Assembly (NCBI RefSeq): GCF_947331435.1
Contig: NZ_CAMZOF010000004.1
Span: 310,001-374,000 of the forward strand
Origin: Pelagibius sp. Alg239-R121
GTDB lineage: Bacteria; Pseudomonadota; Alphaproteobacteria; Kiloniellales; Kiloniellaceae
Length of the DNA stretch: 64,000 bases
Direction of reading: 5' to 3'
The translations under genes and the position numbers were made by a program. Below are positions 43,287 through 53,386 of this stretch, in pieces. Each line of letters begins with the position of its first letter. Position 1 is the first letter of the stretch. The notes under the pieces are model-generated. The model searched no databases. It was not told where the DNA came from and was given only the letters and a program-made list of their open reading frames with translations.

Positions 43287-43919
43287 TCACGCAATCACCG
43301 GAAACAACTGTCGAAGCTCCTTATCTAATCCCAAAGCGCCTGCCTTTTCACCTGCAACAACTTTTGCCAAGGCTGCTTGGAACAAACCATCGAAAAGGGC
43401 GTAAAGCGCACTCGATGTTAGTTTTGGAGAACAGTCGCCCAACTCCGCATAACGCTTAACGACTCGCCAGATCATCTGCTCCAAATCACTGTCTATTTTC
43501 CTCACATCGTCCCGCAGTGCCGGCTCGAACAATGCTTGGGAGCGAAGATCATACCATAGTCGATGCAAGTGAGATTCTGTCAGCAGTGTTTCGGAGAGCT
43601 GCTCTAAGAAACCTTCAAGCAAAGCATCTTGTGTTTCCGCAGTTGATGTCGCCACGTCGTAGCGTTGAACACAAACCGCTTTATACTGCTTGATACACTG
43701 GATGATGAGGTCAAGTTTGTCGTCAAAATAGTATCGAAGGACGCCATGCGAGAACTCCGTGTTTTCAGCTATATCGCGCAAAGATGTCCGGGCGTAGCCC
43801 AAACTTGACAGCGTAGACAAAGCCGCGTCGGCGAGTTTGGCTCTACGCGCCTCGAACTTGGTGACTTTTGCTTTTGAGCGCTCAGTTACATCCTTTAATC
43901 GATTCTTTGCGCCAACCAT
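43287..43919 (-). CDS. TetR-family transcriptional regulator
   Basis: 210 aa. DNA-binding domain at about 25-75: LADAALSTLSSLGYARTSLRDIAENTEFSHGVLRYYFDDKLDLI. The ligand domain resembles the BetI-like/TetR_C_6 type (HRLWYDLRSQALFEPALRDDVRKID). It is divergent from an enoyl-CoA hydratase gene about 220 bp away and probably controls it. Base use is AT-richer than the flanks, consistent with transfer. Confidence 0.88.
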   Translation of the reverse strand: MVGAKNRLKDVTERSKAKVTKFEARRAKLADAALSTLSSLGYARTSLRDIAENTEFSHGVLRYYFDDKLDLIIQCIKQYKAVCVQRYDVATSTAETQDALLEGFLEQLSETLLTESHLHRLWYDLRSQALFEPALRDDVRKIDSDLEQMIWRVVKRYAELGDCSPKLTSSALYALFDGLFQAALAKVVAGEKAGALGLDKELRQLFPVIA

Positions 43920-44140
43920 AAATCACCCCTCCGTGCTCAGTTTGGAAAAGTCAGCTTTGGATTTTTCAAATCTCAAAGTGGTTATAGCTCTTGCCGTTAG
44001 GATGGAAAATATTCCAGTCGTATAATAAAAAACTTTACATATGTATATTTTTTTTGGTTAAGAAGAAGCCGTTCCGGAATCGGGCCATGCCCCGTGGCCA
44101 ATTCAAGGGCTTCTGGCTGCATCCTTTGGGAGCTTCAAAA

Positions 44141-44962
44141 GTGAGTCAGCTGCATATAACAACTGAAGACGGTATCAAGACCGTTGTCATTGATAATCCT
44201 CCGGCCAACATCTGGACGGTGGGCGTCATTGGTGAAATGAACAGCTTCTTCTATTCGCTGAAGCAAGACCGAGAGACCAAGGCTATAGTCTTCAAGTCAG
44301 CTAACCCGCTGTTCTTTGTGGCGCATCTTGATCTGAAAACGATCAACGGCACGCCAGAAGGGCAAGAAGGTATCTGCGCGTTCGCCGAAATGATAAACAA
44401 TGTCAAATCGTTACCGCAATTGTCCATTGCTATCGTGGACGGCATTGCTCGAGGCGGGGGCAATGAATTCGCCATGGCCTGTGACATCACTTATGGCACT
44501 GAGAACGCCGTATTCGCTCAGCCCGAGATAGGTGTCAACATTCCCACTGGCGGGCAAGGGGGCGTTCAGTTTGCCCGCCGACTGGGCCGGAAAAAGGCCA
44601 TGCAGTTTCTGTTGACGGGCGAAGACATACCTGCGCTGAAAGCCGAGGCCTTGAACATCATTACGAAATATGTGCCAAAAATGGAGCTTGATGAATATCT
44701 CGAAGAGTTTCTGAATACGCTAAAAGCCAGAGACCTGCGCGATATCGCTATGTACAAGGACATCGTAAACGCATCAATCCGTGACGAAGAGGCGGGCGCT
44801 ACGATTGAGTTGCGTCATTTTCTTGAGCGTGCAGCCGAAGAAAAAACGCAAACCATCATCACGACGTTCCTGAAGAGCGGTGGTCAGACTGAGCGTGAGG
44901 CAACTGATTTCGCTGGCCTGTTTGCGGACACGGCCGCAGAGCTTGCCAATTCTTCAAAATAG
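44141..44962 (+). CDS. Enoyl-CoA hydratase/isomerase, accessory copy
   Basis: 273 aa from GTG 44141 with GGAG eight bases upstream; the frame is open further upstream but that part is not protein-like. Crotonase features: NPLFFVAHLDLKTI in place of the usual first oxyanion segment and GIARGGGNEFAMACDITYG for the second; then FAQPEIGVNIPTGGQGGVQFARRLGR. The C-terminus is extended compared with standard hydratases. Substrate unknown. It is divergent from the TetR gene, suggesting a small inducible catabolic module. Confidence 0.85.
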   Translation: MSQLHITTEDGIKTVVIDNPPANIWTVGVIGEMNSFFYSLKQDRETKAIVFKSANPLFFVAHLDLKTINGTPEGQEGICAFAEMINNVKSLPQLSIAIVDGIARGGGNEFAMACDITYGTENAVFAQPEIGVNIPTGGQGGVQFARRLGRKKAMQFLLTGEDIPALKAEALNIITKYVPKMELDEYLEEFLNTLKARDLRDIAMYKDIVNASIRDEEAGATIELRHFLERAAEEKTQTIITTFLKSGGQTEREATDFAGLFADTAAELANSSK

Positions 44963-45156
44963 AACACCGAGTTGAGATTTATCGAATAACAACCGTGGGC
45001 GATAAAAGCGTCGACAGCTTGGAAGCTAACGTTTGCCGTGCGTTCCATGAGTAGCTTCTTTTGCACAGCCGTAGGATTTCAGATTCTCCTGAAAACTGCT
45101 CTTCGAGCAAGATTTCACGGGTGCGTTCCTGGGCTGCATGATGATGAGGTTTCCAC

Positions 45157-45774
45157 ATGACGATCTGCGACGATCCGGATTTAAGTGCGACGAAGCAAGA
45201 ACGCGAGCTAGCATCACTGCAAAACAAAGAGCACGGCAGAACGGAACAGTTCGTGCGGCATCATGCGGGATGGATGCTGGCGGTCGCAAACAGAGTGCTT
45301 CGGGATCGTAGCCATGCGGAAGACGCGGTGCAGAATGCATTTGCGGCAGTCTTCAAGAATCTGGATAGCTTTAATCAGAAATCGTCACTGAAGACTTGGA
45401 TGCATCGCATTGTCGTCAATGAGGCGCTGATGCTACTGCGAAAACAAAGCAGCACATGTGAAGATTCGATCGATCCATTTCAATCCATTTTTGATGAAAA
45501 CGGATGCCGCATAGAAGAAGATTGGACAACATTCAGGACACCAGAAACGATATTGCAACAGGCCCAATCCTCTGCCCAAGTCATAGAATTGATTGGTCGT
45601 TTACCTGAAAGTTATCGTGTGATCTTAGTGCTTCGGGACATCGAAGAGCTATCAACAACAGAGGTCGCCGATATGCTTGAGACAAGCGAAGCGAATGTTA
45701 GAGTCAAACTTCACCGAGCGAGGTCAGCCCTTAAGAAGCTTCTTGAGCCATTGATCCGCGGAGGAGCGCTATGA
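45157..45774 (+). CDS. ECF-family sigma factor, accessory copy
   Basis: 205 aa. Region 2: MLAVANRVLRDRSHAEDAVQNAFAAVFKNLDSF then SSLKTWMHRIVVNEALMLLRK; region 4: ESYRVILVLRDIEELSTTEVADMLETSEANVRVKLHRARSAL. Its ATGA overlaps the start of the anti-sigma gene. Codon use is AT-richer than average for the window. It is unlike the ECF at 29 kb and forms a separate stress circuit. Confidence 0.9.
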   Translation: MTICDDPDLSATKQERELASLQNKEHGRTEQFVRHHAGWMLAVANRVLRDRSHAEDAVQNAFAAVFKNLDSFNQKSSLKTWMHRIVVNEALMLLRKQSSTCEDSIDPFQSIFDENGCRIEEDWTTFRTPETILQQAQSSAQVIELIGRLPESYRVILVLRDIEELSTTEVADMLETSEANVRVKLHRARSALKKLLEPLIRGGAL

Positions 45775-46097
45775 TGGGACTGAGCAAGAGAACGATCAAC
45801 CGTATCCACGGAATTCTCTTCAAGCTTCCAATGATGATTACGTGCCGGAGCTTTGAAGATTTTATACTTGCCTATCTGGACGATAAACTTCCTCCAAGGC
45901 AGAAGTTCGTGCTCGACACGCACTTGGAATTGTGCCCCGAATGCCGTGACTATCTTAGAGCTTGCCGCATTTCAATAGAACTAGCGAAGACGAGCGCACG
46001 GGAGGCAGAGGTGTATTTTCCAATTGAGGTGCCCGAGAAACTTATTCAAGCGGTCCTGGAGGCTCAGAAAGTCCAAGCCACCAGCAATCGCAACTAG
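45771..46097 (+). CDS. Soluble zinc-finger anti-sigma factor
   Basis: 108 aa; ATG overlaps the sigma stop (ATGA), so translation is coupled. It has a zf-HC2-type motif, His-x3-Cys-x2-Cys (HLELCPEC), preceded by CRSFEDFILAYLDDKL and followed by another Cys. No membrane helix and only a short C-terminus, so it is likely a cytoplasmic zinc-dependent (redox-sensitive) anti-sigma factor of the ZAS type. Confidence 0.82.
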   Translation: MMGLSKRTINRIHGILFKLPMMITCRSFEDFILAYLDDKLPPRQKFVLDTHLELCPECRDYLRACRISIELAKTSAREAEVYFPIEVPEKLIQAVLEAQKVQATSNRN

Positions 46098-46162
46098 CAA
46101 TGGTCCGAAGGGTTTGATCGTGAGACTGAATTAGGCGCCTTAGTTAGTCCTCTCATCTGTGA

Positions 46163-46251
46163 TTGGGGTCAGGTCTGTAATTGTGCGTGCCTTTAAGATC
46201 ACCGACGCGCAATCAATGATCCGATCCTGATGGTTACAGACCAGGTCCGCT
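46163..46251 (+). repeat. GGGGTCAGGTCT motif, copy 2, with inverted-repeat structure
   Basis: ttggggtcaggtctgtaatt then gtgcgtg. Part of it, ggtctgtaa (46172-46180), is inverted as ttacagacc (46234-46242), and attgtgcgtg pairs imperfectly with gacgcgcaat nearer the centre, so the segment can fold. It resembles small non-autonomous repeat elements. Related to the copy near 42.4 kb but in the opposite orientation. Confidence 0.45.
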
Positions 46252-46275
46252 GTCACCGCAGTTGGTTTTGCGCCG

Positions 46276-47175
46276 TTAGAGCTTAAAGCTGTTTTCTCGA
46301 TGCCAAGTCAAGAATTCAGCCCGCGGTCGATCTACCAGGCGTTCAGGTGCCAGGAGTTTCCCTGAAACGTTGATCATCGATTTCACTGCGTCAGGATCGT
46401 TGGTTTGTCTGGAAACCAGGATCGCAAGATCATCTGCTATTCCAACCAACCCCCTGTCAAACATCCAGTGAGCCGTGCCGGATAGTGCGATTCCGTTGCT
46501 TACGATGTTAGGGCCATCATGTTCGACCGGTCTGATATGTGCTGCCTCAACCTCTGCCCTGCCACCGCCGTTGATCAGCCGTAACCCTGTGATGGCACAG
46601 CGTTCGCCATAGGCTCGGAGTACATTTTTCCGGAAGTTTCGGTCACGCACAGCCCGGTTAGTCAATTGCCTGACACGCTCCCTCGCCGAGATGTGCTGAA
46701 AGGGTCTCTGCTCCTCCTCGAAACCCTCCGCCGTTCGAGCCGAGTCCATCCGAGGCAGGACATCTTCGTCACGTCCAAGGCCGCGTTCGACTATCCGGGC
46801 GAAATCTGCCGGAGAAAGCGGTCGAACCGCCGCCTGAGCCCGTCCTGAGATTTCGCCTTGGTCATTCAAAAGACCTTGCTCGATAACAACACCGGCGTCA
46901 CGGAACGGCACGGGGTCACCGAAGTCGAGATACGTCCCTGGCTCGATCACCGCCAGGTGCATGTCAACGTTCCTCGGGTCGGAAATGATCTCCTGAACTT
47001 TGGCCACTGCGAAGTAGCCCTTGGTGTTTTTGATTTTGCTGGGTTAGAGGTAAACGACCCAGTCACCCTCACAGTCTTGAGCCCGTGACAGATACTGTTT
47101 TGGGAATTGATATCGTTCCGACGGCACATCGTCGTATATTGAATCAGTCCTGTGGATGAAGACACCAAACGCCAT
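46276..47175 (-). pseudogene. HNH endonuclease gene interrupted by a nonsense codon
   Basis: Full-length frame from ATG 47175 (MAFGVFIHRTDSIYDDV) with a single TAA at 47044-47046, where relatives have a Glu (DWVVYL, stop, PSKIKNTKGYFAVA). A G-to-T change of GAA would explain it. Downstream of the stop the frame is intact to 46276, including the C-terminal HNH domain: CAITGLRLINGGGRAEVEAAHIRP, SNGIALS and HWMFDRG. An internal start at 47007 (MAKVQEI) could give a 243-aa fragment that keeps the HNH domain. Such proteins occur near restriction-type islands. So it is either dead or expressed as a truncated form. Confidence 0.75.
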
Positions 47176-47187
47176 GCCACGAACCAT

Positions 47188-47569
47188 GACCGAAAATCAT
47201 TGCGCTGCCAATCCGCGAAGCCTTCGAAAGAGTCGAGTGTTCACTGTTGGGAAGCGGTAACGCGGCGGTCGCTATTGCGCCCAATGACCGCTTCGGGCCC
47301 GATGCCGCGCCTCAGCGGAAACTCGGGAATCCTGTCTCGAGAGGTCCGTGCTTCTAGCGTCCGGCAGAACCAGCCGAACAAAATTCCAGGCATTAAAAAT
47401 GAAGCGATTGACGAAAAGCGGAAAAAACAACATTAGGTCAGCAAAGATATCTGATAGCATTAGTTACAAAGCGACAAAACCGAACGCTTAATTATTGAAG
47501 ATCTCGAAATGCAGGCCGATCCAGGGTAGAAAAATTCTTTGCCTGTCTTGGAGTTAGCCGGAGCTCGAC
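47188..47569. other. Intergenic, HNH pseudogene to propeller kinase
   Basis: About 380 bp between divergent genes, AT-rich from 47380 to 47500. It should contain the promoter of the sensor kinase. Nothing else recognised. Confidence 0.4.
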
Positions 47570-50500
47570 ATGCGAGCGGTCATCAAGTACTTCGAAGAGG
47601 GATCGTTGATCCTGAAAGATGGCCCCTCAAAACCATCGAGCCTTCGCCTGAACTGCGGGATCGAGAACCGGGTGATCGAGATTGGCCGGAGGGGCATTGG
47701 TCAAATCCACCGCAAATCGAAGACTGCCGGTATCGCCGGGCGGCTTGAACTCTTCTTCGATGCCTTGGGGGGGCTCGGCGAAAAGATCAGAAAAGAGGGT
47801 AGTGACCTGGGCCTGAAAAAGAGCAACGGCCATCGCGGCGCCATAGATGAAGGACTCCGGTGCCGGGCATTGGTTTTTGCCTGCCTGATTACTTTCCTGG
47901 CCAATCTTTCCATCCAACGAGCAGAAGCGGCGGAATCACCGGAATGGGTCTTGGACACAGGGGCCGTGACGGCCGGCGGATTCGAAGATAGCGACGGTAT
48001 TCTGTGGTTCGCCACCGCGAACGGTGCTTTACGCTACGATTATCGAGACGCGAAGTATTTCGGCTCCGACGGCTCGGTGTTCTTATCGCGGGTCGGGTCG
48101 ATCGCTGAGGACCGGGACGGTCGTATCTGGTTTGCCCGCAGCGCTGGCGGCATCGTCATCTATGACAAAGACCGCAACAGCTTCATCTCCCATCGCCACG
48201 ACCCCGCCGATCCGAACAGCCTGAGTTCCGACACAATGAACTGGGCGCCCGGATTGATCGCGACGCGCTCAGACGGCTCGGTCTGGGTCGGGACCGGCAA
48301 TGGTCTGAACGTTCTCGACGAGGCTGGGAGCGGCTTCAGGCATTACTTCCATGATCCCACGGATCCGAACTCGCTTTCGGGAAACAACATTTGGGGCCTT
48401 CACGTCGATTCGAAAGACCGTCTTTGGGTCGCGACAAGCTCGGGGCTCAGCCGTCTCGATCCCGGCGCGGACAATTTCGTGAACTATCATCATGACCCGA
48501 GCGATCCCGCGAGCCTGGCGGCGAACCAGGTCTACAGTGTCGCCGAAGGACGAAACGGCGAGATCTGGCTCGGAACGGAAAACGGTCTTGGACGGTTAGA
48601 TCCCTCCGGCGACCGCTTCACAAACTTTCGGCATGACCCCGGCGAGCCCAACGGGATATCTAACAGCCAGGTCCTGTCGGTGACGGTGGACAGCCAGGGG
48701 CGCGTTTGGCTTGGCCGGATATTTGCCGTGGCGGCGGGCGTCGAGATGTACGATCCCGAGATCGGGAGCTTCGAGGTTGTTCTGCGCAGTCCCGGCGCTA
48801 TGTCCCCTGATACGACCGAGATGATTCTCTCTGTCTTCGAGGGCGCCGACGGAACGATCTGGCTCCCCTACAACACCGGACCGGTCTATCGCATATTACC
48901 GACGCCGTCCATCTGGACGGCCCGCTTCGATGACCCGGGCCCGCCGGAAAGGCACCTGGAACCCGTCCTGGTCGTCAACGAAGACAGCAATGGAGGCATC
49001 TGGGTCGGCGGCGTTGGCGGGCTCAAGCGCTACGACCCGCAAACAAGAAGCTACGCGCGCTGGCTGCCGGAGACGGACCTTACCGGTAATCTGGAACCGC
49101 CTTTGAAACTCGAAGAGGTCAACACGATTCTGCAGGCCGGCGATAACCGGCTCTGGATCGGCGAGGTCGACTCGGATTTTCTTTTGGTCGATACCGCGTC
49201 CCGTTCAATTCTGAAACGCTGGAATTCGCAACAGCTTGCATTTGGCACCTGGGGGGGAGTCTACGATCCTGGCAACCCGGAAATCATCTGGTTCGGCTCG
49301 CAAACCAGCGGTCTCGGCCGGGTCGACATCAGGGACGGTTCATACAAATTTTTCAATAGTTCATCCAATGTCGATGCCGGCGTCAAAGCGTCGTTTGTTT
49401 CGCAAGTAACCGTTACCAACACAGGAGAATTCTGGCTCTCGACCTGGGGCCAGGGTTTGCTGAAGTTCGATGGCAAGAAGGTCATAGGGGCCTACAATCA
49501 CGACCCGAACGACCCGGCAACGATTGGTAGCTCCAACGTGTCGGAGGTGGAATACGGCCCGCAAGGCCGGCTCTGGATCGCCACCGTGGAAGGCGGACTG
49601 AACGTCTTCGATGAGGCCGCCGGAAAATTCGAACGGATAGGTCCGGAGTCCGGCCTGACGACAAATACGATCTTTGCGATAGAATCCGATGCCGAGGGGT
49701 ATCTCTGGCTGGCAACGAACGCCGGAGTCTTTCAGTTCGAACCGGAAAGCAGGCGCGTCGTTGCCCGCTATGGCCGGGAAGACGCCTTGCCGAGCGATGT
49801 TCTCCTGAGCTGGCCTGGCGGAACCCTGATGACCAGCGGCCAGGATCTCATGTTTGGCACGCTTTCGGGATTGGGTGTCATCTCCCTGCCATCGCTTAAG
49901 ACATTTGGCGAGCCGCCGCGTGTCGTATTCACCTCCCTAACGCAGGGGGGGAGCAAACTGCCGCTTCAATCCGCCGTCGAACGGGCCGAGAAGTTCGAAC
50001 TTCACTGGCCCGATACGGATTTCGAGTTTCAAGCATCGGTCATCGGGAGCGCCGGACACACACACCGCGAAATCCGCTATAGGCTCGAAGGCTACGACAA
50101 GGATTGGATTGTTGCGGACAGCGAATCTCAGGTCACCTACCGCCGCGTTCCCGGTGGAACATACAGCCTGCTCACACAGGGGCGGGCCGGCCATGGCCCC
50201 TGGAGCGACAGCGCCATTCTGGCGGTCACCGTTTATCCACCATTCTGGCAGATGCTCTGGTTCCAAAGCGGTGCGGTAATTCTCATCCTCGGATCTATCC
50301 TCGGTTTTGTGTCTTGGCGGCTAAATTTAGCCCGGCGGCTCGTGACCTCTGCCCAGGCTTTGAAGGACAGCGAAGAGCGGCTGCGACTGCTCACGGACGC
50401 TGTTCCGATTCTTTTTGCGTACGTAGACAAGAACTACCGCTACCAGTTTAACAACAAGGCTTTCGAAGATTGGTTCAGTCACGGGAGAGAGGACCTTAGA

Positions 50501-51859
50501 GGCCTGCACGTCAAGGAGGTTCTCGGTGGCTCCGCGTTTGAGGTGTTGCGTGAATACATTGATCGAGCATTAGCCGGGAGTACGGTTATTTTTGAATCGG
50601 CTGTGCCATTTAAAGATGGCGGCGAACGCTTCATTCGCGCCACCTACGCGCCGGATTTCGATCAATTTGGATCCGTGCCTGGGTTCTATCTTGTGGTCGA
50701 AGACATCACCGATTCGAAAGCGGCCGAGGAACGTCTGCGCCAGGCCCAGAAGATGGAGGCGGTAGGCCAGTTGACCGGCGGCGTGGCTCACGATTTCAAC
50801 AACCTGCTGGCCATCATCCTGGGGCTTGCCGAACAAATGCAGTCGAATGCGAGCTACAACGAGAAAATGGTCGAGACCATCATCCGCACTTCAGGCCGAG
50901 GCGCCGAGCTGACGCATCGTCTGCTCGCCTTTTCACGTCAGCAGCCCCTGGCGACTCGGACACTTGATTTGGCTGCCCTAGTCGAGGGAATGTCGGACCT
51001 GCTCACGCGCACTCTCGGTGAGACCATTGCAATCAAGTTCCAGACTGACGCCGGCCTTTGGCCAGCCGCCGCTGACCCGGCCCAGGTTGAAAACGCGCTT
51101 CTAAATCTGGCGGTCAATGCGCGCGATGCCATGCCGGGTGGCGGCAAGATAACCATTGAATGCCGTAACACCCACCTTGACGACGCTTATGTGGCGGAAA
51201 ATGCCGAGGCAGAGGCTGGCGAATACGTGATGCTGGCGGTGACCGATAGTGGGACCGGCATGGACGCGACGGTTCAGGCGCACGCCTTTGAGCCTTTTTT
51301 CACTACCAAGGACGTTGGTCAGGGCTCGGGGCTCGGGCTTTCCATGGTCTACGGTTTCGCCAAACAATCGGGCGGTCACGTGAGCCTCTATAGCGAGGCG
51401 GGTCAGGGCACGACGGTCAAACTCTATCTACCGCGCGACCAAGCTGTCGAGGCGAAAGCGGTCGAGGATGAAACTGCGGAGATCCCACGCGGCCGTGGCG
51501 AGGAAGTGCTGGTGATAGAAGACGATCCGGAGGTGCGCGAGCTCGTGACCAGAACACTGGACGGCCTGGGGTATCGGGTGACAGGTGTGCCCGAGGCTAC
51601 GGCGGCCAGGGCGGCCCTGGAGAGCGGGCAAGAGTTCGATCTGCTGCTTTCGGACGTCGTGCTCCCCGGCGGCACGAGCGGCCCAGAATTTGCCGAAGAG
51701 GTCAGCGCGCGGTTCCCCAGCCTGAAGGTCATATTTATGTCAGGCTATCCGGCCGATGCGGCCAAGCGTAACGGCGTCCTGGGCTCGGGCGATGTGTTGT
51801 TAAACAAACCATTCCGAAGGCATCAACTCGCCAAAGCTTTGCGAAAGACGCTTGATTAA
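47570..51859 (+). CDS. Beta-propeller hybrid sensor histidine kinase
   Basis: 1429 aa. Order: N-terminal 95 residues of unclear nature; hydrophobic export segment about 97-120 ([21 protein letters not shown]); two seven-bladed Reg_prop-type propeller blocks to about 800 (repeated GxIWFATxxGLxRLD and HDPxDPxSLSxNxI); a Y_Y_Y domain ([11 protein letters not shown]); one membrane helix near 900; a PAS domain; HisKA with H in VAHDFNNLL (about 1072); HATPase ([26 protein letters not shown]); and a C-terminal receiver with Asp in LLLSDVVLP (about 1362). Such proteins sense polymers or sugars in the periplasm. The start is uncertain: ATG 47570 has GGAG upstream but gives a long pre-signal extension. 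Confidence 0.85.
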   Translation: MRAVIKYFEEGSLILKDGPSKPSSLRLNCGIENRVIEIGRRGIGQIHRKSKTAGIAGRLELFFDALGGLGEKIRKEGSDLGLKKSNGHRGAIDEGLRCRALVFACLITFLANLSIQRAEAAESPEWVLDTGAVTAGGFEDSDGILWFATANGALRYDYRDAKYFGSDGSVFLSRVGSIAEDRDGRIWFARSAGGIVIYDKDRNSFISHRHDPADPNSLSSDTMNWAPGLIATRSDGSVWVGTGNGLNVLDEAGSGFRHYFHDPTDPNSLSGNNIWGLHVDSKDRLWVATSSGLSRLDPGADNFVNYHHDPSDPASLAANQVYSVAEGRNGEIWLGTENGLGRLDPSGDRFTNFRHDPGEPNGISNSQVLSVTVDSQGRVWLGRIFAVAAGVEMYDPEIGSFEVVLRSPGAMSPDTTEMILSVFEGADGTIWLPYNTGPVYRILPTPSIWTARFDDPGPPERHLEPVLVVNEDSNGGIWVGGVGGLKRYDPQTRSYARWLPETDLTGNLEPPLKLEEVNTILQAGDNRLWIGEVDSDFLLVDTASRSILKRWNSQQLAFGTWGGVYDPGNPEIIWFGSQTSGLGRVDIRDGSYKFFNSSSNVDAGVKASFVSQVTVTNTGEFWLSTWGQGLLKFDGKKVIGAYNHDPNDPATIGSSNVSEVEYGPQGRLWIATVEGGLNVFDEAAGKFERIGPESGLTTNTIFAIESDAEGYLWLATNAGVFQFEPESRRVVARYGREDALPSDVLLSWPGGTLMTSGQDLMFGTLSGLGVISLPSLKTFGEPPRVVFTSLTQGGSKLPLQSAVERAEKFELHWPDTDFEFQASVIGSAGHTHREIRYRLEGYDKDWIVADSESQVTYRRVPGGTYSLLTQGRAGHGPWSDSAILAVTVYPPFWQMLWFQSGAVILILGSILGFVSWRLNLARRLVTSAQALKDSEERLRLLTDAVPILFAYVDKNYRYQFNNKAFEDWFSHGREDLRGLHVKEVLGGSAFEVLREYIDRALAGSTVIFESAVPFKDGGERFIRATYAPDFDQFGSVPGFYLVVEDITDSKAAEERLRQAQKMEAVGQLTGGVAHDFNNLLAIILGLAEQMQSNASYNEKMVETIIRTSGRGAELTHRLLAFSRQQPLATRTLDLAALVEGMSDLLTRTLGETIAIKFQTDAGLWPAAADPAQVENALLNLAVNARDAMPGGGKITIECRNTHLDDAYVAENAEAEAGEYVMLAVTDSGTGMDATVQAHAFEPFFTTKDVGQGSGLGLSMVYGFAKQSGGHVSLYSEAGQGTTVKLYLPRDQAVEAKAVEDETAEIPRGRGEEVLVIEDDPEVRELVTRTLDGLGYRVTGVPEATAARAALESGQEFDLLLSDVVLPGGTSGPEFAEEVSARFPSLKVIFMSGYPADAAKRNGVLGSGDVLLNKPFRRHQLAKALRKTLD

Positions 51860-52318
51860 TGGCTATCTGAAATACCGTTGTTGGCCGAATTCAGCACTTT
51901 GCCGAAAACCTCTCATGGTGTGTGGCCGACATAAACGCCTTTCTGAAAGGCCTGAGTAAGGCACAAAGCGACCCTGAGAGGATGCCGGATTAAGAGTCTC
52001 GAACCAACAACAGCAACCGTCAACAAAACTCTACGCTTCCCTCAAACAGGTTCCACAACTTGGGCGCATCAAGGGATTCCATCCGCAGAGGAAGAATCCT
52101 GAAAACAACGAGGGGCGCATCATTATGAAGAAACCTGAGCCGCGTTCGAGAAACCTAGCCGCCATTCGTTTCTTGGATCTGCGCCGCCACCTCAAGGCGA
52201 AGGCTAATGGCAGTGGACGCTGGTTTGATTTGAGTGCATCTCAGGAGAAAGTCGTGTCGTGATGTCGCAGCTGCGTTGCCTGGTTCAAAGTGTGCTTCGC
52301 GACTGCTAAGTTGCCGGC
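51860..52318. other. Intergenic with phoD 5'-region remnant
   Basis: About 460 bp between the propeller kinase and a LysR gene. 52033-52168 is a diverged copy of the phoD upstream region and first codons (separate entry). The rest has no recognised element. Confidence 0.55.
52033..52168 (+). repeat. Direct repeat copy A: diverged phoD promoter and first codons
   Basis: 136 bp matching 55962-56099 at roughly four in five positions by eye. It includes the shared cttgggcgcatcaa and ctgaaaacaa blocks and an ATG (52125) that begins MKKPEPRSRNL, like the MTKPKPHSRNL start of PhoD. The frame then loses similarity and stops at 52262. Confidence 0.75.
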
Positions 52319-53281
52319 ATGGATACAAAGATCGCCAGAAACCTTTCATTAAAGCAAATTCGTGCCTTTGTCTGCGTTGCAAAACACGGTTCTTTCAGCC
52401 AAGCGGCTCAGGAACTCGCGATCTCACAGCCGGCGCTTACGCTGAGTATCCAGCAGTTCGAAGAGATTGTCGGGGTTGCCCTGCTGCACAGAACGACTCG
52501 GTCTGTTTCGCTGACCCGGCAAGGGCGGGAATTTCTGCCAAATGCGGAGAAAATTCTGAACGATATCCAGGCGGCCATTTTCTCGGTGCGTGCCAGCGCA
52601 GAGCGGCAGGAAAACAGGATCAAAGTCGCCCTGTTGCCGTCGATCGCCATTCGCATCCTTCCAGAGGCAATGCGATGCTATGCCGAAGTGTCGCCGGAAA
52701 CCTCCATTCACATGCAGGATGATAATGGACGTGGGATAGAGACGCAGATCCTGAACGGCACGGCCGACTTTGGCATTTCAAACAAATGGTCGGGGACTGA
52801 TGATCTCGACTACACACCGTTCATGCGCGACCGTTTGGGCCTGATCTGTCGGGGTGATCATCCACTGGCTCACCGACAGGGCCGCTTGAACTGGTCGAGT
52901 CTTCATGACCTCCCATTCGTTGGGATGGCAGCCGACACTGGGATCAGCCGCCTTACCGGGAACGCTGCCGGATTGCCGCTGTCCGTTACTGAACCAGCTT
53001 ACAGGGTTCTGACAATTGCGGCGCTTGTCGGCATTGTGGAACACGGCGAAGCCGTCTCTGCTCTTCCTGCGTTGGCTGCGCCGGATTATTTGAATCCGTC
53101 ACTTGTGTTCCGTGAACTGTCCGAACCGCTGATTTACCGGGATCTCTATCTTATTACGGTCAAAAACCGAGGTGTATCGAAGGCAACTGCGGGATTCATG
53201 CAGTTCCTGTGCGCGCAGTCTCACAGAATTTGCGCGATGTTCCCGAATGATACGGTTGAGTGCACAGCCAAGACAGATTGA
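52319..53281 (+). CDS. LysR-family transcriptional regulator of the 566-aa/DUF3726 cassette
   Basis: 320 aa. Helix-turn-helix at about 9-65 (LSLKQIRAFVCVAKHGSFSQAAQELAISQPALTLSIQQFE), followed by a LysR substrate-binding domain (IKVALLPSIAIRILPEAM, DDLDYTPFMRDRLGLICRGDHPL). It precedes the unknown 566-aa gene by 105 bp in the same orientation, and probably regulates it. Confidence 0.88.
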   Translation: MDTKIARNLSLKQIRAFVCVAKHGSFSQAAQELAISQPALTLSIQQFEEIVGVALLHRTTRSVSLTRQGREFLPNAEKILNDIQAAIFSVRASAERQENRIKVALLPSIAIRILPEAMRCYAEVSPETSIHMQDDNGRGIETQILNGTADFGISNKWSGTDDLDYTPFMRDRLGLICRGDHPLAHRQGRLNWSSLHDLPFVGMAADTGISRLTGNAAGLPLSVTEPAYRVLTIAALVGIVEHGEAVSALPALAAPDYLNPSLVFRELSEPLIYRDLYLITVKNRGVSKATAGFMQFLCAQSHRICAMFPNDTVECTAKTD

Positions 53282-53386
53282 TTTATTTATTTTTTTTATA
53301 AATTCTTCGAATCTTCAAATTTTACTTATGACGCGACATTCCTCTAACTGCGGGTGTGCCAACCACCTTCAGGAGGAGATGTCCAG

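Noticed and set aside
42850-43290. Possible regulator fragment in the gap before the TetR gene
   Set aside because: A short stretch (YYLLTPTEEGR) vaguely recalls a regulator domain, but it is interrupted by stops and too short to support.
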